Shown here piece after piece: positions 35,815-45,939 of a stretch of DNA of 64,000 nt. Every line of letters begins with the position of its first letter. Positions within the stretch are counted from its first letter, which is position 1. The translations under genes were made by a program, and so were the position numbers. The notes beneath the pieces were generated by a model. That model saw only the letters and a program-made list of their open reading frames with translations. It made no database searches and was not told the origin of the DNA. The DNA is from Rhodococcus pyridinivorans (lineage in GTDB: Bacteria > Actinomycetota > Actinomycetes > Mycobacteriales > Mycobacteriaceae). The stretch spans positions 124,001-188,000 of the forward strand of contig NZ_FNRX01000002.1 in NCBI RefSeq assembly GCF_900105195.1. Direction: 5' to 3'.

Positions 35815-38592
35815 CTACGGCAGTCGTGAGGCCAGCAACTCGGCCAGGTGCATGCCGCGCCGCGTCGTGAGGTCGCCGAGCTGGGTACGGCACGAGTACC
35901 CGTCGGCGAGGATCACCGCGTCGTCGGATGCCGCCTCGACCGCCGGCAGCAGTTGGGTTCGCGCGACCGCCACCGACACGTCGTAGTGCCCGCGTTCGAC
36001 TCCGAAATTCCCGGCCAGACCGCAGCAGCCGGCGAGGCGCTGCACGTCGGCACCCGCGCGTCGCAACAGTGCGTCGTCGGCGCCCCATCCCATGACGGCG
36101 TGGTGGTGGCAGTGGGGTTGTGCGACGATCCGTGTGCCGTCCAGCGACGGTGGTTCCCAGTCGGCGAGGAGTTCGGCGAGGGTCGTGGTGCTGTCGGCCA
36201 CGAGACGCGCGGGTGCGGACCCGAGCAGTTCGACTGCGTCGGAACGCAGGACGGCGGTACACGACGGTTCGAGACCGACGATCGGCATGCCGCTGCGGAA
36301 GAGTTCGGCGACGGTGCGGCCCAGGATCTTCCGGGCCTGGTCGAGCTGGCCGGTGGTGATCCACGTCAGGCCGCAGCAGCGGGGTTCGTCGGTGAGGTGC
36401 ACGCTGTGTCCGGCGGCTTCGAGCACGCGCACGGCGGCAACCCCGATCTCCGGGGTGAAGTACTCGGTGAAAGTATCGACGAACAGCAGCACCGGATCGC
36501 CCGTGCGGGATCGTCGCGAGAGGGTGTCGGCGAACCACTTCCGGAAGGTGCGGGGCGCGAACCTCGGTACACGGCGGCGGCGGTCGAGACCGGCGACGGT
36601 CAACCCGAGCGGGGCGACCCCCGGAGCGCGGACAAGGGCGTTGACGGCGCGTGGCGCACGGGAGGCGATCGCCGCCCACTGCGGCAGCCTGCCGAGACCG
36701 TAGTGACTGGCGGGCCGTCGCCGTCCCCGGTAGGTCTGGTGCAGCACTTCGGATTTGAGGGTTGCCATGTCGACCCCGGTCGGGCAGTCGGACAGGCATC
36801 CCTTGCACGACAAGCACAGATCGAGCGCCTCGTGCACCTCCGGCGACTGCCACGACTCGTCGACGAGGTGCCCGTTGAGCATCTCCTGCAGCGCCCGTGC
36901 TCGTCCGCGCGTGGAGTCCTTTTCCTCGCGGGTCGCGAGGAAGGACGGGCACATCACCCCGCCGGTGCCGGTATTGTCGGCGCGGCACTTGCCGATCCCG
37001 GTACACCGGTGCACTGCCTGCGTGAAGTCGCCGCCGTCCTCGAGATAGCGGAAGGCCAGGCCCTCCCGGATCTTCCCGGCCGCCGGGACGCGCAGGTCGG
37101 CGTCGACGGGCCGCGGGTCGACGAGCACGCCGGGGTTGAGGACGTTCTCCGGATCGAAGACCGACTTCACAGCCCCGAACAGTGCGAGCGCGTCGGGTGA
37201 GTACATCACGGGCAGCAGTTCGCTCCGGGCACGCCCGTCGCCGTGCTCCCCCGACATCGACCCGCCGTATTCGGCGACGAGTTCAGCTGCCTCGAAAAGG
37301 AATTCGCGGAACAGACCCGGAACCTCGAGGGGGATGTCGAGGCGGATGTGGATGCAGCCGTCGGCGAAGTGCCCGTAGGGATAGCCGGTGACGTCGTATC
37401 CGGCAAGCAGTTCCTCGAAGTCGCGGAGATAGTCGCCGACGCGGTGGGCAGGGACGGCGGCGTCCTCCCATCCCGCGTGCGCGGGCAGTCCCTTCGGACT
37501 TCTCGCCGACAGGCCGGCTCCCTCCTCCCGGATACGCCACAGCGCAGCGGCACGCGCCTGGTCCTCGACGTGCAGGACGTCGGTCGCGGCGGCGGCCTGC
37601 GCGAGTGCCTTCGCCCGGCCGCGCACCTCGTCGGCGTCGTCACCGGCCAGTTCGACGAACAGCCAGGCCGCACCCGACGGCAGGGGCGGTACCGCCTGCG
37701 GTCCGCGCCGGTGCCGGACGATGTCGACGATCCGCGAGTCGAGCCCTTCGCACGCCGTGGGCCGGAAACCCAGTAGTCCGTGCGCGGCGTTGCCGGCGGC
37801 GACGATGTCTGGATAGCCGAGCACGACCATCGTGCGGACGGCAGGGTCGGCGACCAGCTGCACCGTCGCCTCGGTCGTGATCCCGAGTGTGCCCTCGCTA
37901 CCGACGAACAGCTTCCGGACGTCGAAACCGTTCTCCGGCAACAGATGCTCGAGTGCATAACCCGACACCTGCCGGCCGAAGCGACCGAATTCGGTGCGGA
38001 TGGTCGCGAGGTCGCGGGCGACGATCTCCCGCAACGGTTCCAGCACCGGATTCTCGCCGGGCAGCGTCAGCGGGTGCCCGGTGCCGGTGAGCACTTCGAG
38101 CGCGACGACGTTGTCGGACGTGCGGCCGTAGCCGAGCGCCCGCGCCCCGCACGCGTTGTTACCGATCATCCCGCCGATCGTGCACCGGTTGTGGGTGGAC
38201 GGATCGGGGCCGAAGCGCAGACCGTGCGGTGCCGCGGCGCGCTGCAGTTCGGCCTGCACGACACCCGGTTGCACCCGCGCGGTCCGGGTCTCTGGGTCGA
38301 CGGAGAGCACCCGGTTCAGGTGACGCGAGAAGTCGATGACCACGCCAGGCCCGACAGCGTTGCCCGCGAGCGAGGTGCCGGTGCCGCGGGAGGTGAGGGG
38401 GACACCTTCCCGGCGGCACACGTCGAGGGTCGTGGCGACGTCGTCGATCGATCGGGCGCGCACCACGGCCTGTGGCGGGACGCGATAGAGAGAAGCGTCG
38501 GACGAGTACAGCGCGCGCGTGGTCGAGTCGTCGCAGACCTCCCCGATGCCCGCCGCGCGCAGAGCGCGCCCGATCGGGGTGGAGGTCCTCAT
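35815..38592 (-). CDS. FAD-linked oxidase fused to Fe-S/CCG domain (D-lactate or glycolate dehydrogenase type)
   Basis: 925 residues from ATG 38592. The N-terminal half is a VAO/PCMH flavoprotein: PLTSRGTGTSLAGNAVGPGVVIDFSRH, GPDPSTHNRCTIGGMIGNNACG and FVGSEGTLGITTEATV, with SGEHGDGRARSELLP in the cap domain. The C-terminal half is GlcF-like: two ferredoxin motifs (CTGIGKCRADNTGTGGVMCPS and CLSCKGCLSDCPTGVD) and CCG segments (EPRCCGLTWI, AGCCGLAGNFG). It probably oxidises a 2-hydroxy acid and passes electrons to the quinone pool. It marks return to ordinary high-GC sequence after the accessory operon. Confidence 0.88.
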   Translation of the reverse strand: MRTSTPIGRALRAAGIGEVCDDSTTRALYSSDASLYRVPPQAVVRARSIDDVATTLDVCRREGVPLTSRGTGTSLAGNAVGPGVVIDFSRHLNRVLSVDPETRTARVQPGVVQAELQRAAAPHGLRFGPDPSTHNRCTIGGMIGNNACGARALGYGRTSDNVVALEVLTGTGHPLTLPGENPVLEPLREIVARDLATIRTEFGRFGRQVSGYALEHLLPENGFDVRKLFVGSEGTLGITTEATVQLVADPAVRTMVVLGYPDIVAAGNAAHGLLGFRPTACEGLDSRIVDIVRHRRGPQAVPPLPSGAAWLFVELAGDDADEVRGRAKALAQAAAATDVLHVEDQARAAALWRIREEGAGLSARSPKGLPAHAGWEDAAVPAHRVGDYLRDFEELLAGYDVTGYPYGHFADGCIHIRLDIPLEVPGLFREFLFEAAELVAEYGGSMSGEHGDGRARSELLPVMYSPDALALFGAVKSVFDPENVLNPGVLVDPRPVDADLRVPAAGKIREGLAFRYLEDGGDFTQAVHRCTGIGKCRADNTGTGGVMCPSFLATREEKDSTRGRARALQEMLNGHLVDESWQSPEVHEALDLCLSCKGCLSDCPTGVDMATLKSEVLHQTYRGRRRPASHYGLGRLPQWAAIASRAPRAVNALVRAPGVAPLGLTVAGLDRRRRVPRFAPRTFRKWFADTLSRRSRTGDPVLLFVDTFTEYFTPEIGVAAVRVLEAAGHSVHLTDEPRCCGLTWITTGQLDQARKILGRTVAELFRSGMPIVGLEPSCTAVLRSDAVELLGSAPARLVADSTTTLAELLADWEPPSLDGTRIVAQPHCHHHAVMGWGADDALLRRAGADVQRLAGCCGLAGNFGVERGHYDVSVAVARTQLLPAVEAASDDAVILADGYSCRTQLGDLTTRRGMHLAELLASRLP

Positions 38593-38708
38593 AGACAGCG
38601 ATGCTAGTGGCGGGAGGCATCGCTCCGGACGTGGTCGGACAGAACCGCGGAGTACCCGCGAGTGGTGCGAGCGGAGCGGCACGCGCCGGCCCCGTGACGG
38701 GACTCGCC

Positions 38709-38714
38709 TAGCAT
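38709..38714 (+). promoter_or_regulatory. Leaderless -10 box of the first emb gene (TAGCAT)
   Basis: TAGCAT ends 8 bases before GTG 38723. The second emb gene has TACCAT at the same distance and both boxes are followed by CGAC. Confidence 0.45.
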
Positions 38715-38722
38715 CGACGCTT

Positions 38723-41700
38723 GTGCCAGCCGATACCGCTTCGCCCGGGAAAACCGATTCGTCCGACCCGACATCGCGCGTCCGCACAGCTCGGATCGTC
38801 GCGATCGTGTCGGGACTGCTCGGGTTCGTGCTGGCTCTGACCCTTCCGTTCCTGCCGGTCCGGCAGGAAACCGGCGAACTGCAATGGCCGCAGAACGGCA
38901 GCATCGACAGTGTCGAGGCGCCGCTCGTCACCTACGCCCCGCTCACGCTGCGGGCCAGCGTGCCGTGCGCGGCAGCAGCGCAGCTCGGTTCCGACGGCGG
39001 CACCCTCGTCTCGACCATCCCGTCCGGCTCCCCCGACGCCACGGCGGAGGGCCTGGTGATCCGCGCGATACCCGGTGAGGACGGCGCTCCCGGCACCGTC
39101 GAGGCCGTCCTGCGCAACTGGGTGCTCGTCTCGGCGCCGCTCGACGAGCCGTGTACGGCCGTGACGGTCGCATCGAACTCCGAACGCACCGCCGCCGAGA
39201 TCGTGGGCGCCGACCCGCCGGTGGCGATCGAGCTCGAGGGCGACGAGCGGCCGCAGATGGTCGGTGTCTTCAGCGACCTCGGCGGCCCGGCCGGCGCCTT
39301 CGAACCCGACGGTGACGACTCCACCGAGCGGTTGTCGGTGCGCGCCGAGCTCGACTCGCGGTTCACCTCGACCCCCACGGTGCTCAAGCTCCTCGCGATG
39401 ATCGTGTGCGCGCTCGCGACGCTGGTCTCCCTCGTCGCTCTGCATCGACTCGACGGGATCGACGGGCGCCGCGCGCGCCGGTTCCTGCCGGCCCGCTGGT
39501 GGCGGTTCACCCTCGTGGACGCGGTGGTCGTGAGCACTCTGCTGCTCTGGCACATCATCGGCGCGAACACCTCGGACGACGGCTACATCCTCAACATGGC
39601 GCGGGTGTCCGGCGACGCCGGATACATGGCCAACTACTTCCGCTGGTTCGGTGTGCCCGAGGCGCCGTTCGGCTGGTTCTACGACGTGCTCGTCGTGTTC
39701 GCACAGGTCTCGACGTCGAGCGTGTGGATGCGCCTGCCCACGCTCATCGCGGCGATCCTGTGCTGGATGGTCATCAGCCGCGAGGTCATCCACCGGCTCG
39801 GCGTCGCTGTCCGGCACAGCCGGGTGTCGCTGTGGACGGCCGGGCTGGTCTTCCTCGCCTTCTGGCTCCCCTACAACAACGGTCTGCGCCCGGAGCCGAT
39901 CATCGCGGTCGGTGCGCTGCTGACCTGGTGTTCGATCGAACGCGCCATCGCGACCGGGCGCATGCTGCCCGCCGCGATCGCGGTCCTCATCGCGGCCTTC
40001 TCGCTCGCCGCCGGCCCGACCGGCCTGATCGCGGTGGCCGCGCTCGTCGCCGGGATGCGCCCGCTGGTGAAGGTTCTTATCGCGCGCCGACATCTCGTCG
40101 GTGTCGTCGCGCCCCTCGCGCCGATCCTGGCGTCGGGCACCGTCGTGCTCATCGCCGTCTTCGCCGACCAGACGCTCGCGTCGGTCCTCGAAGCGACCCG
40201 CGTGCGTTCGGCCGTGGGACCGAACGTGCCGTGGTTCGACGAGCGACTGCGGTGGGACGCACTGCTCACCGTCTCCCCCGACGGTTCGCTGGCCCGCCGG
40301 TTCGGCGTGTTCGTGATGCTGTTGTGCCTGGTCGTGTGCGTCATGCTGATCCTGCGCAAGGGCCGCATCCCGGGCACCGCTATCGGACCCTCGCGCCGCA
40401 TCCTCGGCATCGTCTTCGCGTCGTTGCTGCTCATGATGCTCACGCCGACGAAGTGGACACACCACTTCGGTGTGTACGCGGGCCTGGCCGCGTCGGTGGC
40501 TGCGCTCGCCGCGATCGGAGTGGGCTCGGTCGGCATCCGATCGGCCCGCAACCGGGCGCTGTTCACCGCCGGGGTGCTGTTCGTCCTGGCGATGGCCTTC
40601 ACCGGTTCGAACGGCTGGTGGTACGTCTCGAGCTACGGCATCCCGTGGTGGGACAAGCCGCCGTCGATCTCCGGTTACGCCTTCTCCACGGCACTGCTCG
40701 GCCTCACGGTGCTCGCCCTGCTCCTCGCCGCGTGGTTCCACCTGCGCGAGCCGTTCACCACGCCACGACCCGACCGCAACGGCAGGGTGCGGGCCCTGGC
40801 GTCGGCCCCGCTCACGCTGGTCGCGGCGGCGGTGGTGCTGTTCGAGGTGCTGTCGCTGCTCAAGGGCGCGGTCTCGCAGTACCCGGCCTATTCGATCGCC
40901 AAGTCGAACGCGGCGGCCCTCACAGGCAACTCCTGCGGACTCGCCGACGAGGTGCTCGTCGAGTCCGAACCGAACGCGACCATGCTTCAGCCCCTCGACG
41001 GTGATGCGGGCGAGGCCCTGGGTGCGGGCACGGCCGTCGGTTTCACCCCGAACGGCGTGGCCCTCGACCTCACCGCCGACGCGGAGACCACCACGACCGG
41101 TGGCGCCAACACCGTCGACAGCGAGGAGGGCGGCACCACCACATCCACCAGCGCCGGCACCGAGGGCGGTCGCACCAGCGACGAGGGCATCAACGGCAGC
41201 ACCGTGAAGCTGCCCTTCGGCCTCGACCCGCAGACCACGCCCGTCCTCGGCAGCTACCGCTCCGGCGTGCAGCAGTCCGCCGAACTCGAATCCGGCTGGT
41301 ACGCGCTGCCGGAGCGCACCGACGAGACACCGCTGCTGGTCGTAACCGCGGCGGGACGCATCCGCTACGTCGACCCCGACGGTGTCATCACCCCCGGTCA
41401 GGACGTGCTGCTGGAGTTCGGTTCGTCATCCGGGGACGACGTGACGCCGCTGGCCACGCTCGCCCCGATCGACATCGGCCCGTCGCCGTCCTGGCGCAAC
41501 CTGCGCGTGCCGAGCGACGCGATCCCGGCCGACGCCGACGCCGTGCGGATCGTCGTCGACGACGGTGACCTCTCCCCCGACCAGTGGGTCGCGGTCACGC
41601 CGCCGCGGATGCCGCGCATGCAGACCCTGCAGGAGGTCGTCGGATCCGACGCCCCGGTCCTCATCGACTGGTCGGTGGGTCTCGCCTTCCCGTGCCAGCG

Positions 41701-42019
41701 ACCCTTCGGGCACCGCAACGGTGTCGCCGAGGTCCCCGAGTACCGCATCCTCCCGGACCGGGTCGGGGCCGACGCGACGAACGGCTGGCAGGACGACATC
41801 GGCGGCGGACCGCTCGGCTGGATCCCGCTTCTGCTGAACGCCGAGGCCGTCCCCACCTATCTGAACCACGACTGGGATCGCGACTGGGGATCGCTCGAGC
41901 AGTACCGTCCGATCGACCCGGATGCCTCCCCCGCGGAGGTCACCACCGACGTGACGACCCGCTCCGGCCTGTGGTCGCCGGGCCGCATCCGTGACGGGGT
42001 CCCCGTCCTGCTGGAGTAA
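38723..42019 (+). CDS. Emb-family arabinosyltransferase, first copy
   Basis: 1098 residues of the GT53 family. It transfers arabinofuranose from decaprenylphosphoryl-arabinose to arabinogalactan or lipoarabinomannan, on the outer membrane face. Visible: first membrane segment IVAIVSGLLGFVLALTLPFLP, a beta-sandwich, then the catalytic loop NTSDDGYILNMARVSGDAGYMANYFRWFGVPEAPFGW, about 13 membrane segments and a C-terminal carbohydrate-binding region. The methionine in ILNMARV matches the EmbB ethambutol-resistance hotspot position. Whether it is EmbA, EmbB or EmbC cannot be settled without alignment. It lies 44 bases before the second copy. Confidence 0.88.
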   Translation: MPADTASPGKTDSSDPTSRVRTARIVAIVSGLLGFVLALTLPFLPVRQETGELQWPQNGSIDSVEAPLVTYAPLTLRASVPCAAAAQLGSDGGTLVSTIPSGSPDATAEGLVIRAIPGEDGAPGTVEAVLRNWVLVSAPLDEPCTAVTVASNSERTAAEIVGADPPVAIELEGDERPQMVGVFSDLGGPAGAFEPDGDDSTERLSVRAELDSRFTSTPTVLKLLAMIVCALATLVSLVALHRLDGIDGRRARRFLPARWWRFTLVDAVVVSTLLLWHIIGANTSDDGYILNMARVSGDAGYMANYFRWFGVPEAPFGWFYDVLVVFAQVSTSSVWMRLPTLIAAILCWMVISREVIHRLGVAVRHSRVSLWTAGLVFLAFWLPYNNGLRPEPIIAVGALLTWCSIERAIATGRMLPAAIAVLIAAFSLAAGPTGLIAVAALVAGMRPLVKVLIARRHLVGVVAPLAPILASGTVVLIAVFADQTLASVLEATRVRSAVGPNVPWFDERLRWDALLTVSPDGSLARRFGVFVMLLCLVVCVMLILRKGRIPGTAIGPSRRILGIVFASLLLMMLTPTKWTHHFGVYAGLAASVAALAAIGVGSVGIRSARNRALFTAGVLFVLAMAFTGSNGWWYVSSYGIPWWDKPPSISGYAFSTALLGLTVLALLLAAWFHLREPFTTPRPDRNGRVRALASAPLTLVAAAVVLFEVLSLLKGAVSQYPAYSIAKSNAAALTGNSCGLADEVLVESEPNATMLQPLDGDAGEALGAGTAVGFTPNGVALDLTADAETTTTGGANTVDSEEGGTTTSTSAGTEGGRTSDEGINGSTVKLPFGLDPQTTPVLGSYRSGVQQSAELESGWYALPERTDETPLLVVTAAGRIRYVDPDGVITPGQDVLLEFGSSSGDDVTPLATLAPIDIGPSPSWRNLRVPSDAIPADADAVRIVVDDGDLSPDQWVAVTPPRMPRMQTLQEVVGSDAPVLIDWSVGLAFPCQRPFGHRNGVAEVPEYRILPDRVGADATNGWQDDIGGGPLGWIPLLLNAEAVPTYLNHDWDRDWGSLEQYRPIDPDASPAEVTTDVTTRSGLWSPGRIRDGVPVLLE

Positions 42020-42049
42020 GGGCGAGTGCCGTCACACCACGTCGCCGGA

Positions 42050-42055
42050 TACCAT
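42050..42055 (+). promoter_or_regulatory. Leaderless -10 box of the second emb gene (TACCAT)
   Basis: TACCAT ends 8 bases before GTG 42064 in the 44-base gap between the emb genes. The second gene may therefore be expressed independently of the first. Confidence 0.4.
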
Positions 42056-42063
42056 CGACTCCC

Positions 42064-45000
42064 GTGCCCGACGACGTGACGACCTCACCCGCGCCCGCTC
42101 CGACCGCCCCCCGGTCGATGGGCGAGGACCTTCGCACTCGGTACCGGACTGCGCGACTCGTCGCCGTCGTCGCCGGGTTGCTCGGCATGATCTTGGCGCT
42201 GGCCACACCGTTTCTCCCGGTCCGCGTGACCGAGGCGACGATGTCGTGGCCGCAGGACGCGGCGGCGACCGACGTCGAACTGCCGCTGATGTCGCAGGTC
42301 CCCCTCCAGCTCCGCGCCACCGTGCCGTGCAGCGCCGTCGCGGAGATGCCCGGCGACGGCGGGATGCTGCTCGCGACCGCCCCCACCAACGGGCAGGACG
42401 CCGCCCTCAACGCGATGTTCGTGCGGGTCGGCGCCGAGAACGTCGACGTGCTCGACCGCAACGTGGTGGTCGCGACCGCGCCGCGCGCCGACGTCGAGTC
42501 GGGTGCGTGCAGCGAACTGCAGATCTTCTCCGACTCCGAACGCACCACCGCCGAGTTCGTCGGCCTCTCGGACGAGAACGGCAACCCGCGGTCGGGTGAG
42601 CTCACCGGCGACCTGCGGCCGCTCGTCGTGGGCGTGTTCAGCGACCTGCCGACCGCGGTTCCCGGCCTCGACGTCACCGTCGATGTCGATTCCCGGTTCA
42701 CGTCGTCGCCGACGCTGGTCAAGTCCCTCGCGATGGTCCTCGCGGTGCTGTCGACGGCACTCGCGCTCGGCGCGCTGGCCAAGCTCGACGGCACGGACGG
42801 TCGCGGTCACCGCCGCTTCCTGCCGTCCCGCTGGTGGAAGTTCACCGGCGTCGACGTCGTCGTGGTCCTCACGCTCGTCGGCTGGCACTTCTTCGGCGCG
42901 AACACCTCGGACGACGGCTACCTGCTGACCATGGCCCGGGCGGCGGAGAACTCCGGCTACATGGCCAACTACTTCCGCTGGTTCGGTGTCCCCGAAGCTC
43001 CCTTCGGCTGGTACTACGACGTGCTGGCGGCGTTCGCGAAGATCTCCACGGCCAGCCCATGGATGCGCATCCCGGCACTGATCGCCGGAATCCTGTGCTG
43101 GATGGTCATCAGCCGTGAGGTGGTGCCGCGTCTCGGCCGGGCCGTGCGGCACAACCGCATCGCACTGTGGACCGGCGGACTGGTCTTCCTCGCCTTCTGG
43201 CTGCCCTACAACAACGGTCTGCGGCCCGAGCCGATCGTCGCGCTCGGTGCGCTGCTGACCTGGTGCTCGATCGAACGCGCCATCGCGACCGGTCGTCTGC
43301 TGCCCGCCGCGACGGCGGTGTTCATCGGCGCCTTCACCCTCGCCGCTGCACCGACGGGCCTGATGTGTATCGCCGCGCTCATCGCCGGCATCCGGCCGAT
43401 GACGCGGATCATCGTGCGCCGCCACCGCGAGGTCGGCACCCTGCCACTGCTCGCCCCGATCGGCGCCGCCGGGATGCTCGTGCTCGTCGTGGTGTTCTCC
43501 GACCAGACCCTCGCCGCGGTCCTCGAGGCGACCCGCGTGCGCACCATCATCGGCCCCAACGAGGAGTGGTGGAACGACTTCCTCCGCTACTACTACCTGA
43601 TGGTGCAGACCGTCGACGGTTCACTGCCGCGCCGCTTCGCGTTCCTCACGATGCTGCTGTGCCTGTTCACGACGCTGTTCGTGCTGCTGCGCCGCCGCCG
43701 GATCCCCGGCGTCGCCGTGAGCCCGACCTGGCGTCTGCTCGGCATCGTCTTCGGCACGATCTTCTTCATGATGTTCAACCCCACGAAGTGGACCCACCAC
43801 TTCGGGGCGTACGCAGGCATCGCCGGATCGCTCGCGACGGTCACGGCCGTCGTGGTCTCCGCGAGCGCATTGCGGTCGCGGCGCAACCGCACGATTTTCC
43901 TCGCCGGAGTGCTGTTCGTCCTGGCGGTGTCGTTCGCCGGCATCAACGGCTGGTGGTACGTCTCGAGCTACGGCGTGCCGTGGTTCGACAAGACCGTCTC
44001 GCTGAGCGGCTACCAGTCGAGCTCGCTGTTCCTGGTCCTGTTCGGTCTCGCCCTGGTGCTCGTCGCGTGGCAGTACCTCCGCGAGGGCTACGCACCGCCG
44101 CCGGAGTCGGCCGAGACGAAGAAGGGCCGGCGGATCCGCGCCCTCGCGGCTGCGCCGCTCACGGTCGTCGCCGCGGTGATGGTGCTGTTCGAGGTGCTGT
44201 CGCTGCTCAAGGGCGCGGTGTCGCAATACCCGGCGTACTCGCTCGCTCGCTCCAACATCGGGGCGGTCGCCGGGCAGACCTGCGGTCTCGCGAACGACGT
44301 GCTCGTCGAGGCCGACCCCAACGAGGGACGCCTCGAACCGATCATCGACCCCGCCGATCCGCCGGCAAACGACGACCCGCTCGCCGGTGCGGCGCCGCGC
44401 GGTTTCACTCCCGACGGCGTGCCGTCCGACCTGACCGCCGACTACGTCGAGGTCAAGCCGGGCCAGGGCAACACCGACAACCAGAGCGTCGGCCCGACCT
44501 TCGAGACGGGCGCGGGCGGCGGCACCACGGGTGGTTCCGGTGAGCAGACCGTCAACGGCAGCACCGTGCGTCTGCCCTTCGGGCTCGACCCGTCCGTCAC
44601 CCCGGTGCTCGGCAGCTACCAGGAGGGTGTGCAGGAACCCGCCGCGCTCACCTCCAGCTGGTACGCCCTTCCCGGGATCACCGACGAGACGCCGCTGGTG
44701 ATCATCTCCGCGGCCGGTCGCATCTGGTCGTACGACGACACCGGTGCACTGACCTACGGCCAGTCGCTGCTCGTCGAGTACGGCACCCGCCAGGCCGACG
44801 GCAGCGTCGAGGCGAAGGGCACCTACCTGCCGCGCGACATCGGCCCCGCACCGTCGTGGCGGAACCTGCGTGTGCCGCTCGCCGACCTGCCCGACGACGT
44901 CGACGCCGTCCGCATCGTCGCCAACGACCCCAACCTCACCGGCGACCAGTGGCTGGCGTTCACGCCGCCGCGCGTCCCCACCCTCGAGCGGCTCGACGCC

Positions 45001-45372
45001 CAGCTCGGTTCCGAGCAGCCGCTCCTGCTTGACTGGGCCGTGGGTCTGCAGTTCCCGTGCCAGCGGCCGTTCGACCACTGGGCCGGTGTGGCCGAGATGC
45101 CGAACTACCGGGTCCTCCCCGACCGTCCGCTCGCGGTGTCGTCGACCGACACCTGGCAGTCGGCCGACAACGGTGGCCCGCTCGGCTTCGCGGAGGTCCT
45201 GGCGCGACCCGAGCAGGTGCCCACCTACCTCGAGAACGACTGGGGGCGCGACTGGGGTTCGGTGGAGCGGTACGTGCGCTTCTACCCGAATGCGCAGCCG
45301 GCCGAACTGACCACCACCGAGGTGACGAGGTCCGGGTTGTGGAAACCCGCGCCGATGCGCGTCTACGAGTGA
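42064..45372 (+). CDS. Emb-family arabinosyltransferase, second copy
   Basis: 1102 residues, closely similar to the first copy throughout: LVAVVAGLLGMILALATPFLPV, NTSDDGYLLTMARAAENSGYMANYFRWFGVPEAPFGWYYD, WLPYNNGLRPEPIVALGALLTWCSIERAIATGRLLPAA and the C-terminal WRNLRVPLADLPDDVDAVRIVANDP region. The catalytic aspartates in DDGY are present. The resemblance to the first copy suggests duplication, with one product probably for arabinogalactan and the other for lipoarabinomannan or as a heterodimer partner (inference). Confidence 0.88.
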   Translation: MPDDVTTSPAPAPTAPRSMGEDLRTRYRTARLVAVVAGLLGMILALATPFLPVRVTEATMSWPQDAAATDVELPLMSQVPLQLRATVPCSAVAEMPGDGGMLLATAPTNGQDAALNAMFVRVGAENVDVLDRNVVVATAPRADVESGACSELQIFSDSERTTAEFVGLSDENGNPRSGELTGDLRPLVVGVFSDLPTAVPGLDVTVDVDSRFTSSPTLVKSLAMVLAVLSTALALGALAKLDGTDGRGHRRFLPSRWWKFTGVDVVVVLTLVGWHFFGANTSDDGYLLTMARAAENSGYMANYFRWFGVPEAPFGWYYDVLAAFAKISTASPWMRIPALIAGILCWMVISREVVPRLGRAVRHNRIALWTGGLVFLAFWLPYNNGLRPEPIVALGALLTWCSIERAIATGRLLPAATAVFIGAFTLAAAPTGLMCIAALIAGIRPMTRIIVRRHREVGTLPLLAPIGAAGMLVLVVVFSDQTLAAVLEATRVRTIIGPNEEWWNDFLRYYYLMVQTVDGSLPRRFAFLTMLLCLFTTLFVLLRRRRIPGVAVSPTWRLLGIVFGTIFFMMFNPTKWTHHFGAYAGIAGSLATVTAVVVSASALRSRRNRTIFLAGVLFVLAVSFAGINGWWYVSSYGVPWFDKTVSLSGYQSSSLFLVLFGLALVLVAWQYLREGYAPPPESAETKKGRRIRALAAAPLTVVAAVMVLFEVLSLLKGAVSQYPAYSLARSNIGAVAGQTCGLANDVLVEADPNEGRLEPIIDPADPPANDDPLAGAAPRGFTPDGVPSDLTADYVEVKPGQGNTDNQSVGPTFETGAGGGTTGGSGEQTVNGSTVRLPFGLDPSVTPVLGSYQEGVQEPAALTSSWYALPGITDETPLVIISAAGRIWSYDDTGALTYGQSLLVEYGTRQADGSVEAKGTYLPRDIGPAPSWRNLRVPLADLPDDVDAVRIVANDPNLTGDQWLAFTPPRVPTLERLDAQLGSEQPLLLDWAVGLQFPCQRPFDHWAGVAEMPNYRVLPDRPLAVSSTDTWQSADNGGPLGFAEVLARPEQVPTYLENDWGRDWGSVERYVRFYPNAQPAELTTTEVTRSGLWKPAPMRVYE

Positions 45373-45422
45373 CGGATGAGGCGCGAGTAACGGAAGTGAC
45401 GCCGACGGGCGACACACAGGGC

Positions 45423-45857
45423 ATGACGACCTCGAGAAAGATCGCATTCACGGCAGCCCTGGGCGCGGCGCTCGCGCTCGGTGTGGTCACCGCTCCCGCA
45501 GCGTCCGCGGAGCCTGTGGCGGCTACGACCCTGAGCCCTGTGATCGGCGCGGTCGGTGGCACCGGTTCCGCAGGGTGGGGAGGTCTCCTCGTCAACGAGG
45601 GCGTGACCGTCGGTGTGGACCCCGAGCGTCCCGGCTTCTCGCGATTCGGCAGCAGCTTCCAGTGCCCGTGCCTCGTGAACTGGACGAACGTCACCACCGG
45701 ACAGCGTGGCACCGTCACCCTGCCGATCTACCCGCCCATCCCCTCCGCAGGATGGGAATACCCCTGGTTCGAGACCGGCTCCGGACGTATCGAGGCGGTC
45801 GTGACGACCACCGACATCACCTTCCTGCCGGGCCGGGGTTCCTGGACCGTGCCCTGA
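45423..45857 (+). CDS. Small secreted protein of unknown function
   Basis: 144 residues from ATG 45423 with a signal peptide KIAFTAALGAALALGVVTAPAASA and an AxA cleavage site. The mature domain (about 115 residues) is beta-rich with one CxC pair (FQCPCLVNW) and a WTNVTTGQRGTVTLPIYPP segment. No family is recognised. It starts 51 bases after the emb stop and is probably the last gene of that transcript, just before a strong terminator. Confidence 0.65.
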   Translation: MTTSRKIAFTAALGAALALGVVTAPAASAEPVAATTLSPVIGAVGGTGSAGWGGLLVNEGVTVGVDPERPGFSRFGSSFQCPCLVNWTNVTTGQRGTVTLPIYPPIPSAGWEYPWFETGSGRIEAVVTTTDITFLPGRGSWTVP

Positions 45858-45890
45858 CCCCCGGCCCGGTGGGGCGGCGTCGGATACACA

Positions 45891-45930
45891 CGACGGGGCC
45901 TGTGCACGCACTGGTGCACAGGCCCCGTCG
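45891..45930. terminator. Strong bidirectional terminator
   Basis: A perfect 17-base stem (45891-45907 with 45914-45930) encloses a 6-base loop. It lies between the stop codons of the convergent secreted-protein gene and accD4, so it can end both transcripts. There is no strong T-run, as is common in high-GC actinobacteria. Confidence 0.85.
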
Positions 45931-45939
45931 GCAACGGCT

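Noticed and set aside
40982..41220. Low-complexity Thr/Gly/Ser stretch in the first emb gene as a frameshift or insertion
   Set aside because: The frame continues through it, and the second emb gene has a corresponding Gly/Thr-rich linker at 44460-44560, so it is a normal interdomain linker.
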